This document shows positions 26,991-36,364 of a DNA stretch of 64,000 nt, one piece after another. The notes under the pieces were generated by a model, which worked only from the letters and a program-made list of their open reading frames with translations, was not told where the DNA came from and ran no database searches. The stretch's first letter is position 1, and each line of letters starts with the position of its first letter. Location of the stretch: the NCBI GenBank assembly GCA_032251435.1, contig JAVVEH010000004.1:1-64000 (forward strand), in the 5' to 3' direction. The translations under genes and the position numbers were made by a program. Source of the DNA: JAVVEH01 sp032251435. Lineage in GTDB: Bacteria; Verrucomicrobiota; Lentisphaeria; Oligosphaerales; MVZH01.

Positions 26991-28070
26991 ATGTCTGAAC
27001 CCATACCATTTACCGAAGTAGGCATACTCAAGCGTCATCCCGAGAACCCGCTACTAACCCGTGAAGATGTCGACTACCCGTGCAGTCTGCTGTTCAATGC
27101 GGGCATCGCCAAATTCCAGGGCCGATACGTCATGGTCTTCCGCAACGATTTTGGGCCGGTCAACCGCAAGGAGTATGTCGATCGTGGATTCGAGGGCACT
27201 AACCTGGGACTGGCTTTCAGCCCGGATGGTGTCCATTGGGATGTCGAACCAAAACCATGCATCACACTTGAAAAAGCGCGCCAATTGATCGCTCCACTCA
27301 TGCCGGGGAAGAACCCCGACACCGAGCTGAGGCGATTCTATGACCCACGCCTGACCGTGATTGACGGACGGCTTTATATGTGTTTTGCCGTAGACACCGC
27401 CAATGGTCTCCGTGGTGGGATCGCGGTCACTGATGACCTCGATAACTGGGAGGTACTCTCAGCGTCAGTGCCGGACAACCGGAATATGGTCCTGTTTCCC
27501 GAAAAGATAGGCGATCGCTACGTACGCCTTGAACGTCCGGTCGACACCGCTGGCGGCAACAATCTCAACGACAATTCAGCCCGCATGTGGATGAGCTATT
27601 CGCCGGACCTGCACCATTGGGGATTCAGCCAGCATATTCTTGCCAACAGTGACATCCCCTTCGCCAATTGCAAAATCGGACCGGGTGCTCCACCCATCCG
27701 GACAGCAAAGGGCTGGCTCACCACGTTCCACGCAGTCTGGCGCGACAATGAACGTGGTAGAAACGGTTGGGAGAAAACATGGCCCAAGGTTTACCAGGCT
27801 GGCCTGATGCTGCTTGACCTGGAGAGTCCTTGGAAGCTCATCGGGTTCTGCGATCAACCGTTGCTCGCGCCAACGGCGTGGTACGAAACTGGTAACGACG
27901 TGCCTGAAGGCAATTCTTTTGATGGATTCAGGGAAGACGTCATTTTCCCCGGGGGTATGTTGCTGGAAGACGATGGCGAGGTAAAGATCTACTACGGCGC
28001 CGCCGACACCGTCGAGTGTCTGGCGACCGCACATGTCGATGATTTACTAAGTCTTTGCAAACCGGTTTAA
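26991..28070 (+). CDS. GH130 beta-mannoside phosphorylase/hydrolase-like
   Basis: 359 aa, a five-bladed beta-propeller without signal peptide. The GH130 signatures are FYDPRLTVIDGRLYM (~120), 'RNMVLFPEKIGDRYVRLERP', KIGPGAPPI and 'FPGGMLLEDDGEVKIYYGAADT'. Family members phosphorolyse or hydrolyse beta-mannosidic bonds, for example Man-beta-1,4-GlcNAc from N-glycan cores or mannan fragments. Phosphorylase versus hydrolase cannot be decided. Its co-location with GH38 mannosidase, GH95 and galactosidases fits N-glycan or glycoprotein use. RBS is weak (AAGAGAG). Confidence 0.85.
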   Translation: MSEPIPFTEVGILKRHPENPLLTREDVDYPCSLLFNAGIAKFQGRYVMVFRNDFGPVNRKEYVDRGFEGTNLGLAFSPDGVHWDVEPKPCITLEKARQLIAPLMPGKNPDTELRRFYDPRLTVIDGRLYMCFAVDTANGLRGGIAVTDDLDNWEVLSASVPDNRNMVLFPEKIGDRYVRLERPVDTAGGNNLNDNSARMWMSYSPDLHHWGFSQHILANSDIPFANCKIGPGAPPIRTAKGWLTTFHAVWRDNERGRNGWEKTWPKVYQAGLMLLDLESPWKLIGFCDQPLLAPTAWYETGNDVPEGNSFDGFREDVIFPGGMLLEDDGEVKIYYGAADTVECLATAHVDDLLSLCKPV

Positions 28071-28085
28071 TCAGTAAGCAGTATC

Positions 28086-28336
28086 CTAGCCTGATTAATT
28101 CATGAATTTTCGGGTGATAGTTGTATTGAGTTTTAATGCAAGCGGTTGTAAATTTTGTTAGTATTGATTGATTTCACCCGAAAATTCACCCGGAGGGCGC
28201 GCCCCTCCCACCGCATCTTCTCGCGAAACTGCATGGACGCAGTGGGCACCACAGCATCCATTTGCTTTCGGGCCTTGCAGCGCAACGCCCTCGCGAGAAT
28301 ATGCGGCACGATGAACGCGTGAATTAATCAGGCTAG
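28086..28336. mobile_element. MITE-like structured element with 17-bp terminal inverted repeats
   Basis: 251 bp bounded by a perfect 17-bp inverted repeat (CTAGCCTGATTAATTCA at 28086-28102, inverse at 28320-28336). Inside are two further inverted pairs: a perfect 15-bp pair (28103-28117 with 28174-28188) and a ~17-bp pair with one mismatch (28211-28227 with 28290-28306). The whole can fold as a cloverleaf. No coding capacity and no obvious target-site duplication by eye. It separates the GH130 gene from the GH36 remnant. Confidence 0.7.
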
Positions 28337-28362
28337 AGAATTGCGAAATAGCCCTCCATAGG

Positions 28363-29085
28363 GTGGTTTCAGGTTTCAGTGTTCAGGTTTCAGCACGAAA
28401 CACCTTGTCCCGACACCCGAAACCTGACACCTTGCTTGCGAAATTCGCAATTTCGCAAGACTCTAATCAGTATCCAATTAGGAGCAGTGTTGATTCGAGT
28501 GAATACCTCCTACACCGCCGTCGGCTACACATTTTCGATCAAGTACCCCATCGCGGGCATGAGTATTCCTTCAGCCACAAAGAACACGGGGATGGAATCA
28601 CCGATCTGAGGATTTCGATCACTGCGGAAAAGCAGGTCATCCCGGAAAAGACCCGCATCTGCTGGAAAGTGCCCGTCATAGATATCCATTACAAGTGGAA
28701 TCCCATGTCCGGTCGGCACACCGACCTGGCATTCTGGCGGGAACATCGGGACGTGATCTTCCATGGCGAATTCATGCCGCTGGAGCCGCAGAACTCGTTT
28801 CCCGCTGTATTGGCAAGAACTGATGAAAAACTCCTGGTGGGCATATTCGCCAAGACGGTTATCAGGCTCCCCGAGACCCTGCCAGCGCATATCCTGATCG
28901 TCAATGCCACGTGTATGGGGCAGGTGGTATTGCAAGCAGATGCCGATCACGGCACGTGGTCTATGAAGGTGCATAGTTGTACAGGGGAGTTGGCACGGGA
29001 ATCCGAGGTAAAAATAAGCACCGGAGTGACGTGCTTGGATACTCCCCCCTCGGGCTATATTAACCTGTGTCAGATCTCGGGATGA
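28363..29085 (+). pseudogene. GH36-type alpha-galactosidase remnant lacking the catalytic barrel
   Basis: 240-codon open frame; recognisable sequence starts near 28560, the upstream part being repeat DNA. Residues ~66-120 (HEYSFSHKEHGDG, ICWKVPVIDIHYKWNP) look like the N-terminal beta domain of GH36-type enzymes. Residues ~122-240 (FWREHRDVIFHGEFMPLEP, 'LIVNATCMGQVVLQAD', CLDTPPSGYINL) look like the end of the barrel plus the C-terminal sandwich. The ~350-400 residue barrel with both catalytic Asp is missing at about 28723, with the frame intact. Another frame has a GTG after AGGAG at 28481-28489, so the 5' end may also be shifted. Assignment from memory. Confidence 0.6.
28366..28431. repeat. 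Heptamer array (GTTTCAG) with inverted heptamers
   Basis: Four 7-nt units GTTTCAG (28366-28393, one degenerate) followed by inverted units of the GAAACCT/GACACCT type up to 28431. The same heptamer, inverted, forms the array at 53962-54010. Confidence 0.75.
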
Positions 29086-29107
29086 AAACAGCTTTTAAGG
29101 AATTTAC

Positions 29108-31564
29108 ATGAGCAGTAGCACGACAACACTCCAGAAGACAGACATCGACTGGCCGGGCTTTCTATCACAGCACGATCTGCATTTCGACGAATTGCCGACC
29201 GGATGGAAGGACGCGCCGCATTTTGGCAATGCCATGCTGGGGTCCATGCTTTACGTGAAGGACGAACGCTTTGTTCTGGAGGTGTTCCGGGCGGATGTCT
29301 GTGATCACCGGGACGAAACTCACGGCTGGACGGCCTACAGCCGACCTCACTTCTGTATAGGCTATTTCACCCTCGAAACGGCTGGTGCGCCGACCGCATG
29401 CAGCCTGCGCCTGGATCTGTGGAATGCGGAGTTGAGCGGAACGCTGACGACCGATAAGGGCACGCTTTCGATCCGCCATTTCGTCCACGCGGAGGATATG
29501 GCAATCGTCACCGAGCTGACCGCATCAGGCGACGAGCGGTTGCCGGAGTGGACGTGGCATCCCTACCCCGCAGCCACAACCCGTCCCGGATACCCGAAAG
29601 ATGAAGCAACGCTCAAACAGTTCGCCCAAAAGTATGGCAGCCATTACAAAGAAACGCTAAAGCCACTGACGCCCAATCCGGAAGGACGCCTGGAAACGCG
29701 CGGGAATACACAAGTCTGGGTGCAGAACCTTCTGGCCGGCGGCCAGTATGCGACGGCGTGGGCTGGCCGGGTCGAGGATGGAACCCAACGCACGGTGATC
29801 AGCATCGCCAACACGTACCCGGATGCATCAGCGGCCGCTGACCAGGCGGCGGACGCAGTTGTGGCGTCACCGTGGCTCGGGGAGCAATCGAACGACTTTG
29901 TCGCGAGCTTTGTCGGTAACTTTGTCGATACAGCGAAAAGGGCAGCTCTCCCCACTGATGCGGCAGAACCCCAGAGAAACGACAAAGTTCACGACAAAGT
30001 TCACGACAAAGGTCCTGACTCAATGACCGAGTGGGTGGAGATCCATCGCCAGTGGTGGCATGCCTATTATCCGCTGAGCTATTTGGAGCTTCCGGCCAAG
30101 GACTTGGAATCGCTCTACTGGCAGACCATCTACCGCTACGCCTGCTGCAGCAGAGCAGGCCGATACTACATCGACACCGCCGGCATCTGGTATCAGCCGT
30201 CGCCATGGCCCTATTCCACGCACGACTGGAATACGCAGTCGGCGCACTGGGGCGTGTATGCGGCCAACCGCCTGGATCAGGGGCTCGAAGTCGTCAACCG
30301 ACTGCATGCCGCCCAGGACACGCTGGCAGCCAACGTCCTGCCGGAGGAGTGGCAGGAAAATTCCGCTCTATTGAAATCTGAGCACCAGTTGCCCCAAAAA
30401 GGTTTCATTTTGCTCGGAGCGGGAAAAGGAAATGTCCCCGCTGGGGCCGCCTTTCTGCACCTGGCGACGGCCGCTGACATGCGCGGGTCACGCCGCTCGG
30501 ACAAACGCTACTACGACTGCCTCGGCTGCCTGCCATGGCTGCTGCACAATGCCTGGTGGCAGTATCGCTTTTCGATGGATGATGCCATGCTTCGCGAGAC
30601 CATCTATCCGTTGCTTAAGCGCAGCATGAATCTCTACTTCCACACCATGTGGGAAGATGACGACGGCCGCCTGCACCTTCAACCCACCTATTCCCCGGAG
30701 ACAGGGGTGGTTGATGATGCCAACTTCGATCTGGCGCTGTGCAAGTGGGGCTGCCACATCCTGCTGAAGACCTGTAAGCAACTGGGGATTGAGGATCCGC
30801 TGATTCCACGCTGGAAGGAAGCAATCGAGAAGCTGATCGACTTCCCTGTGGATGAGCGCGGGTTCATGCTCGGAAGCAAGGTGACCAGACCCCACAACCA
30901 CCGGCATCTGTCGCATCTCATGATGATCTATCCGCTTTTCCTGAAGAACATCGACCAGCCGGACGCGGCTAAACTGCTGCATACATCGTACGTAGAGGCA
31001 CACGATCCCACGGGAGGCGTCAGCGGCGAACCACCTAACAATGTGGCGATGGTGCAGACCCATGCCGGACCGATGGCAGCTGCCATCGGCAACGGCGACG
31101 GCGCACTTGCTGGCCTCAGGCGCATCCAGGCTGAGCTCGAACGTAATGGCCTGTGGGGCTGCGGCGGCAACCCCTGCATTGAATCAACTCTCGGACTGGC
31201 AACGATTATTCAGGACATGCTGCTTCAGAGTTGGAGCGATCCGGCCCTGGACGAACCCGGCCCGATCCGCGTGTTCCCCGCCCTTCCCTCCGAGTGGCAG
31301 AGCGAGACAATCGAGTTTCATGACCTGCGCGCCGAAGGGGCATTCCTGGTGTCCGCCCGCCGTGAGGGTGGCTACACGCAGTGGATTCGGATCAAGAGTC
31401 TTGCCGGCGAGCCATGCAGAATCAAGACCGACATGGCCGCACCCGTGTGTAAGATGAATGGCAGTGATGCAACCGTTACACAAGACGCCGCTGGTCTTCT
31501 CACACTCCATCTGGATAAGGGAGACGAGGCCGTTTTGCGCACTGAAGGCAATGAGGAGTATTGA
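29108..31564 (+). CDS. GH95-like (alpha/alpha)6 glycosidase (alpha-L-fucosidase/galactosidase type)
   Basis: 818 aa, no signal peptide. Conserved blocks are HFGNAMLGSMLYV near the N-terminus, DDANFDLALCKWGCHILL, HNHRHLSHLMMIYPLF (the GH95 His motif) and a C-terminal sandwich. GH95 enzymes remove alpha-1,2-L-fucose or alpha-L-galactose, so this is likely an intracellular exo-fucosidase-type enzyme. Two stretches look foreign: residues ~261-302, a mirror repeat translating as VHDKVHDKG-type sequence, and residues 436-446, a palindromic unit also seen inverted at 26884. Both keep the frame; whether they impair folding is unknown. The next gene starts 3 nt after the stop. Confidence 0.75.
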   Translation: MSSSTTTLQKTDIDWPGFLSQHDLHFDELPTGWKDAPHFGNAMLGSMLYVKDERFVLEVFRADVCDHRDETHGWTAYSRPHFCIGYFTLETAGAPTACSLRLDLWNAELSGTLTTDKGTLSIRHFVHAEDMAIVTELTASGDERLPEWTWHPYPAATTRPGYPKDEATLKQFAQKYGSHYKETLKPLTPNPEGRLETRGNTQVWVQNLLAGGQYATAWAGRVEDGTQRTVISIANTYPDASAAADQAADAVVASPWLGEQSNDFVASFVGNFVDTAKRAALPTDAAEPQRNDKVHDKVHDKGPDSMTEWVEIHRQWWHAYYPLSYLELPAKDLESLYWQTIYRYACCSRAGRYYIDTAGIWYQPSPWPYSTHDWNTQSAHWGVYAANRLDQGLEVVNRLHAAQDTLAANVLPEEWQENSALLKSEHQLPQKGFILLGAGKGNVPAGAAFLHLATAADMRGSRRSDKRYYDCLGCLPWLLHNAWWQYRFSMDDAMLRETIYPLLKRSMNLYFHTMWEDDDGRLHLQPTYSPETGVVDDANFDLALCKWGCHILLKTCKQLGIEDPLIPRWKEAIEKLIDFPVDERGFMLGSKVTRPHNHRHLSHLMMIYPLFLKNIDQPDAAKLLHTSYVEAHDPTGGVSGEPPNNVAMVQTHAGPMAAAIGNGDGALAGLRRIQAELERNGLWGCGGNPCIESTLGLATIIQDMLLQSWSDPALDEPGPIRVFPALPSEWQSETIEFHDLRAEGAFLVSARREGGYTQWIRIKSLAGEPCRIKTDMAAPVCKMNGSDATVTQDAAGLLTLHLDKGDEAVLRTEGNEEY
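29894..30012. repeat. 12-nt mirror repeat in frame inside the GH95-like gene
   Basis: Three degenerate 12-nt units ending CTTTGTCG (29894-29928), a ~49-nt loop, then three near-perfect inverse units ACGACAAAGTTC (about 29979-30012). Same architecture as 5796-5935 with a different unit. A 12-nt period adds whole codons, so it is frame-neutral. Confidence 0.85.
30415..30446. repeat. Short palindromic repeat inside the GH95-like gene
   Basis: 30 of 32 positions match the reverse complement of 26884-26915. Encodes LGAGKGNVPAG in the host protein. Confidence 0.7.
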
Positions 31565-31567
31565 TTC

Positions 31568-32560
31568 ATGAGTGATTACAGAAAGATTTGGGCTGAAAGC
31601 CTAACATACAAGGGCCTTATCATCGAGGATCCGGACTATCACATCTGGGGATCCTCTCCGATATGGGGGGATGACGGCAAGGTGCATGTCTTTGCCGCAC
31701 GAATCCCCGTGGTCACCGGCTTCGACACATGGTGGGCAACCTCGCAAATAGCACACTACGCCGCGGATCGCCCCGAGGGCCCGTTCTCGTTGGTGAAGGT
31801 CCTTTTGAAACCGGGTCAGACACCGGTGGGTAGCTGGGACTGTGGTACGCAACACAACCCGAGTATCAAACGAATTGACGACACCTACGTCCTCTCGTAT
31901 CACGCCAGTATGTCAACGGTTGACAAGCGCAACCGTCCGAGTCAATTGATCGGCATGATGACGGCTAAAAGCATCAACGGGCCTTGGACCAAGCTTGGTA
32001 AGATTCTTGATCCGCCGACACATAGGCAGGTGCCTTTGGTGCCGGAGGATTATAACGGCGGCACAGATAACCCCGCGCTGATCAAGCATCCTGACGGCCG
32101 ATATCACCTCTACTACCGAATCAAATTCCCCGGGATGGAAGGGCGCAATACCTACGGCGTGGCAATGGCAGACAACCTTCAAGGTCCGTATGATTACCAC
32201 CCTGCCAGAGTCGTCAACAACCCAGGCTACATCGAGGACCCTTACGTCTTTATTTTGGACGGTACGTTCTACATGCTGGTCACTGATAATGACAACGGCG
32301 GCGGGGGGCGCTGGTTGCGTTCAGCAGACGGGCTTTTCTTTGATTATGATGATGGCGTCAAGGCTTACAAACCTTTGGCAGCCTACGTGACCGCTGACGA
32401 ATTTGATACCAGCACACATTACCGAAGCCCGAACTTCGAGCGTCCACAATTGCTGCTCAAAGACGGGGTGCCGACCCACCTTTACGCTCCCTGCGGCAGC
32501 AATGTGAATGGTGGCCCCGGTACTGCCTGCTACCTGTTTGAGCTGGGAGATATTTCGTGA
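31568..32560 (+). CDS. GH43-like five-bladed beta-propeller glycosidase
   Basis: 330 aa, intracellular. The blade motifs DPDYHIWGSSPIWGDDGKVHVF, 'HNPSIKRIDDTYVLSYHAS', GGTDNPALIKHPDGRYHLYY, YIEDPYVFILDGTFYMLVTD and FERPQLLLKDGVPTHLYAP recur at regular spacing, as in clans GH-F/GH-J. The Asp of the first blade and the Glu of IEDP or FERP would be the catalytic candidates. Substrate is not clear; family members include arabinosidases, xylosidases and galactosidases. It follows the GH95-like stop by 3 nt and precedes the GH38 gene by 55 bp, so they share an operon. Confidence 0.7.
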   Translation: MSDYRKIWAESLTYKGLIIEDPDYHIWGSSPIWGDDGKVHVFAARIPVVTGFDTWWATSQIAHYAADRPEGPFSLVKVLLKPGQTPVGSWDCGTQHNPSIKRIDDTYVLSYHASMSTVDKRNRPSQLIGMMTAKSINGPWTKLGKILDPPTHRQVPLVPEDYNGGTDNPALIKHPDGRYHLYYRIKFPGMEGRNTYGVAMADNLQGPYDYHPARVVNNPGYIEDPYVFILDGTFYMLVTDNDNGGGGRWLRSADGLFFDYDDGVKAYKPLAAYVTADEFDTSTHYRSPNFERPQLLLKDGVPTHLYAPCGSNVNGGPGTACYLFELGDIS

Positions 32561-32615
32561 CCTCAAGGTTGATACCGAACGAGAATCAACTCACATTGCA
32601 TAAGAAAGGTGATTC

Positions 32616-34592
32616 ATGATCTGTGACAAAAAGAGAGAGCTGTACCTGCAGCGAATAGAGCAGTTCAGAAAACGGATATCCGAGATGATTGTCGGTCCGA
32701 CCGTTGAGATGGAGGCCTCGTTCAGCCATTCCGTTGAGCCAACGCCATTCGACCGCCGTCTGGGGTTGACCTTCACACCTATCAAGCAGGGCGGGAAGTG
32801 GGGTGATGTATGGGAGAGCGCCTGGTTCAGGCTGAAGGGCACGGTGCCGACAGAATGGCAAGGCAGGAAGGTGGTTGCCCAGCTTGATTTCAATGGCGAG
32901 GCTTTGATCTTTGGTGAAGACGGAACCCCGTTGCAGGGGCTGGCAAATCAAACGGTCTACACGATGAATTGGAGCCGTGACACCTTTCCTCTCTTTGATT
33001 CCGCAAAGGGCGGCGAAGAAGTAGCGCTTTGGGTTGAGGCCGCAGCCAACCACACGACTGGTGTCCGCAATGTGCGCGAGGACATCCCTCGCGGCACCCC
33101 TGAGCGATACGGCACCTATGTCGGCAAGGTCAACAAGATCAGGCTGGCGGTATTCGATGATGAGCTGAAACAACTCAGCAATGATTTCTTTGTGTTATCC
33201 TATCTCTACAAGGCCCTGCCCGAAAAAAGCACACGCGCTGTCCGCATTCTGCGCGGCTTGAGCGATGCCGTGGATGCGTTTGCAGACAATCCGGACAACG
33301 CGCCCCGTTGTCGTGATATTCTGCGTCCCCTGCTTGAGCAGAAAGCCAACGCGTCTTCCATAACCGCAACTGCAGTTGGGCACGCCCACATTGATACGGG
33401 ATGGTTGTGGCCGGTGCGCGAAGCCAAACGCAAGTGCGCCCGTTCCTTTTCCAACCAGATCGCACTCATAGAGCAGTATCCCGACTACGTCTTTGGGGCC
33501 TCTCAGCCTGCTCACTATGCCATGATCAAGGAGCACTATCCCAAGCTCTATGCGAAGATTAAGCAGGCGGTCAAGCATGGCTCCTGGGAACCACAGGGGG
33601 GTATGTGGGTTGAGGCCGACTGTAACCTGATCAGCGGCGAATCCATGGTGAGACAGTTCATCCATGGCAAGAACTTCTTCAATGTTCTGACCCTGTACGA
33701 AGACCGACCCAATGCTAACGACGCGTGGGATATTGACATCTTCTATGAGGAGCAGGCGATGGAGACAGCTCGCGTTGTCAGCACTTCTTCTCTTGGTGCG
33801 GGAAAGGTCCGGCAGGGCATGCGGTTCGACCTTACTGTTGGCCAGTCGACCCTCACGCAGAAGGTACACCTTGATGCAAACAGCAAGCGTCTTGATTTCA
33901 GAACAACCGTCAATTGGCGGGAACGTCACCGCATGCTGCGCGTGGCATTCCCCACAGTCATCCGTTCGGATCACGCAAACTTCGATATTCAATATGGCTA
34001 TACACAACGGAATACCCACAGGAATGTGAGCTGGGATATGGCCCGTTTCGAGGTGGCTGCCCACAAGTATGCAGACCTCTCAGATAATTGTTACGGTGTG
34101 GCCCTGCTCAATGACTGCAAGTATGGCTATAAGGTCCTTGATAATGTGCTGGACCTGAATCTTCTGCGATCCCCGACAGAACCTGATCCGGATGCGGACT
34201 TTGATCATCACGAATTCACATACAGTCTCTTGCCTCATCACGGGAATCTTATTGCTTCGGATGTCCAGGAGCAGGCGATTCAGCTCAATCAACCACCAGC
34301 TGTTTTTGTTGGGCACAAAGCTGGTGCTGCCACGGTTCCTGTCACCGTCAGCGGCAAAGGCGCGAGCCTGGAAGTGCTTAAGAAGGCTGAAAAAGAAGAT
34401 TGCCTCGTGATTCGGCTTGTTGAGCGTCTGGGTTGCGAAACCACGGCAACCGTAGACCTGACTGACGCCACTGCGACACTGGTGGAGACAAATCTCCTGG
34501 AATGGAAGAACCTCCAGGATCTCGGCAGTGGGCGTGTCGAGGTGGCGATGAAACCATTCGAGATCAGAACTTTTAAGATCCTGAACAGGTAA
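32616..34592 (+). pseudogene. GH38 alpha-mannosidase with internal in-frame deletion
   Basis: 658 aa where the family (cytosolic Man2C1-like type) is about 1,040. The N-terminal domain (1-240) and start of the catalytic domain are intact, including HAHIDTGWLWP with zinc ligands His258 and Asp260. After GKNFF (355) the sequence jumps to NVLTLYEDRPNANDAWDID, which belongs to the C-terminal beta domain. About 385 residues are missing, including the nucleophile Asp motif (WLPDVFGYS in relatives), the distal zinc His and the helical bundle. The frame continues to a normal end. It should be inactive as a mannosidase. Good RBS (AAAGGTG). Junction near 33681. Confidence 0.8.
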
Positions 34593-34599
34593 GGGGAAA

Positions 34600-36123
34600 A
34601 TGATGAAAATGAAAAGCACAACCGCTCTTTCCGCATCCCGGATTCCCGTGATCAGCCTTCTTGCCGCCAGTGCGGGTTGCGTCAGTACCACTCAGGAAAC
34701 GCGTGCCCCCGGCCCGGTGGCGGGGTCCATCGACAAGCCCAACATTGTCATCATCTTCACCGACGACCAGGGATACGCCGACCTGGGCTGTTTCGGCTCG
34801 ACCAAAATCAAGACGCCCCACATCGACCGCATGGCCAAGGAGGGATGCCGGTTCACGAATTTCATGGTCGGCTCGCCGGTCTGTTCGCCGTCGCGCGCGG
34901 CCCTGCTGACCGGCTGTTACCCCAAGCGCGTAGGCATGCACAAAGGCGTGCTGTTTCCGGACAGCAAAATTGGTCTCAATCCGGATGAATACACCATTGC
35001 CGATCATCTGAAGGGACAGGGCTACGCCACCGCCTGCTTCGGCAAGTGGCACCTTGGCCATCACCAGGAAACGCTGCCGACACGGAACGGGTTCGACGAA
35101 TATTACGGCATCCCGTATTCCAACGATATGAACCACCCCGATGACACAAAAAAAATGGAGGGGGGAAAACTCCTGTGGAGCAAGCCGGATCTCCTCTGGA
35201 AGGATCAGGAGTCGGCGGTGACCCAGTGGAACACACCGATGGTCGAGGGCGACGAGATCATCGAGTGCCCAACCGACCAGCGCACCGTGACACGGCGCTA
35301 CACCGACAAAGCCATCGATTTCATCAAATCCAATGAAACAAGGAACAAGGAACAAGGAACGAAGAACCCATTTTTCATCTACCTGCCGCATTCCATGCCG
35401 CACGTCCCGTTGTATGTTCCGGAAGACAGCTATGACCCCGATCCCACGAACGCCTACACATGCGTGATTGAGCACATCGATGCCGAAACCGGGCGCCTGC
35501 TCGACACGCTGCGCGAACTGGGGCTGGACAAGAATACCTACGTGATTTTCACGTCCGACAATGGCCCCTGGACCTACCTGGGACATCACGCCGGTTCGGC
35601 CGGTCCGCTGCGGGGCCACAAGGCCCAGACCTACGAGGGCGGAATGCGCGTCCCCTGCGTCGTGTGGGCGCCCGGCCGCATCCCCGCGGGCACCGAGTGC
35701 GATCAACTGGCGACCACGCTGGATCTGCTGCCGACCATCGCCGCGCTGACCCATTCAGACATCCCAAAAGACCGCAAGATCGACGGGGTCGATATCTCGG
35801 GGTTGCTGGCGGATCCGACCATGCGAACCCCGCGCGAGGAATTCCTCTACTACTCCAGCAAGGGCAATCTCGATGGCATTCGCCAGGATAATTGGAAACT
35901 GCTGAAGCGGCAGAAGCATCGCCGGAAAGGAGAGCCCAAGGTCGAGGGGCCGCCCAAGTTTGACATCATGCTGTTCGATCTCCCCAACGACATCGGCGAA
36001 CAGAGCAATCTGGCCGAGGAGAAACCCGAGCTTGTCAAGGCCCTCACCCAGCGCATGGAAGAGCTTGATGCCGAAGTTGAAAGGAACGGCCGCGCGCCGT
36101 GGCGGGAGAGTCGCGAGCCGTGA
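34600..36123 (+). CDS. Formylglycine-dependent sulfatase lipoprotein
   Basis: 507 aa. Lipoprotein signal with Cys27 (LLAASAGCVS). Metal-binding IFTDDQGYADLG at ~52-63, the sulfatase signature CSPSRAALLTG with Cys95 as the predicted formylglycine residue, GKWHLGHH, and FTSDNGP. The family hydrolyses sulfate esters of glycans; context suggests sulfated mucin-type or similar glycoprotein sugars. Maturation needs a formylglycine-generating enzyme or anSME, neither in this window. An insert of about 10 residues (NETRNKEQGTKN) is encoded by a heptamer array. The gene follows the GH38 stop by 7 nt. Confidence 0.9.
   Translation: MMKMKSTTALSASRIPVISLLAASAGCVSTTQETRAPGPVAGSIDKPNIVIIFTDDQGYADLGCFGSTKIKTPHIDRMAKEGCRFTNFMVGSPVCSPSRAALLTGCYPKRVGMHKGVLFPDSKIGLNPDEYTIADHLKGQGYATACFGKWHLGHHQETLPTRNGFDEYYGIPYSNDMNHPDDTKKMEGGKLLWSKPDLLWKDQESAVTQWNTPMVEGDEIIECPTDQRTVTRRYTDKAIDFIKSNETRNKEQGTKNPFFIYLPHSMPHVPLYVPEDSYDPDPTNAYTCVIEHIDAETGRLLDTLRELGLDKNTYVIFTSDNGPWTYLGHHAGSAGPLRGHKAQTYEGGMRVPCVVWAPGRIPAGTECDQLATTLDLLPTIAALTHSDIPKDRKIDGVDISGLLADPTMRTPREEFLYYSSKGNLDGIRQDNWKLLKRQKHRRKGEPKVEGPPKFDIMLFDLPNDIGEQSNLAEEKPELVKALTQRMEELDAEVERNGRAPWRESREP
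35337..35357. repeat. Three-copy heptamer (AACAAGG) inside the sulfatase gene
   Basis: Three tandem AACAAGG units, 21 nt, so the frame is preserved. Confidence 0.75.
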
Positions 36124-36364
36124 CCAGCAATCAGTGAACAGACAACAGTCTATATCAGGCAATCAACAGCCTTAAAAAATAGAGAGAAACCGTAACTACT
36201 CAGGTGGTAGGGTCTCCAGCCCCAAAGGGCCTGGACGGAATTATATCCGCAGGCGATGGCGATATCAGTGTTTCCAACGGTACGCTGCCCGGCTTTTCTA
36301 TCATTGTCGGCAGCGACGAAGCACCTGCCCGTCCCAGTCCCGCCAGGCCGGTGTCGATGGCTGA
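36124..36364. other. 241-bp intergenic spacer, no gene recognised
   Basis: Separates the sulfatase from the convergent ATPase fragment. It starts with CA-rich short repeats (about 36124-36170). A 60-codon open frame (36204-36386) has no RBS and no recognised motif. I see no clear terminator. Confidence 0.4.
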
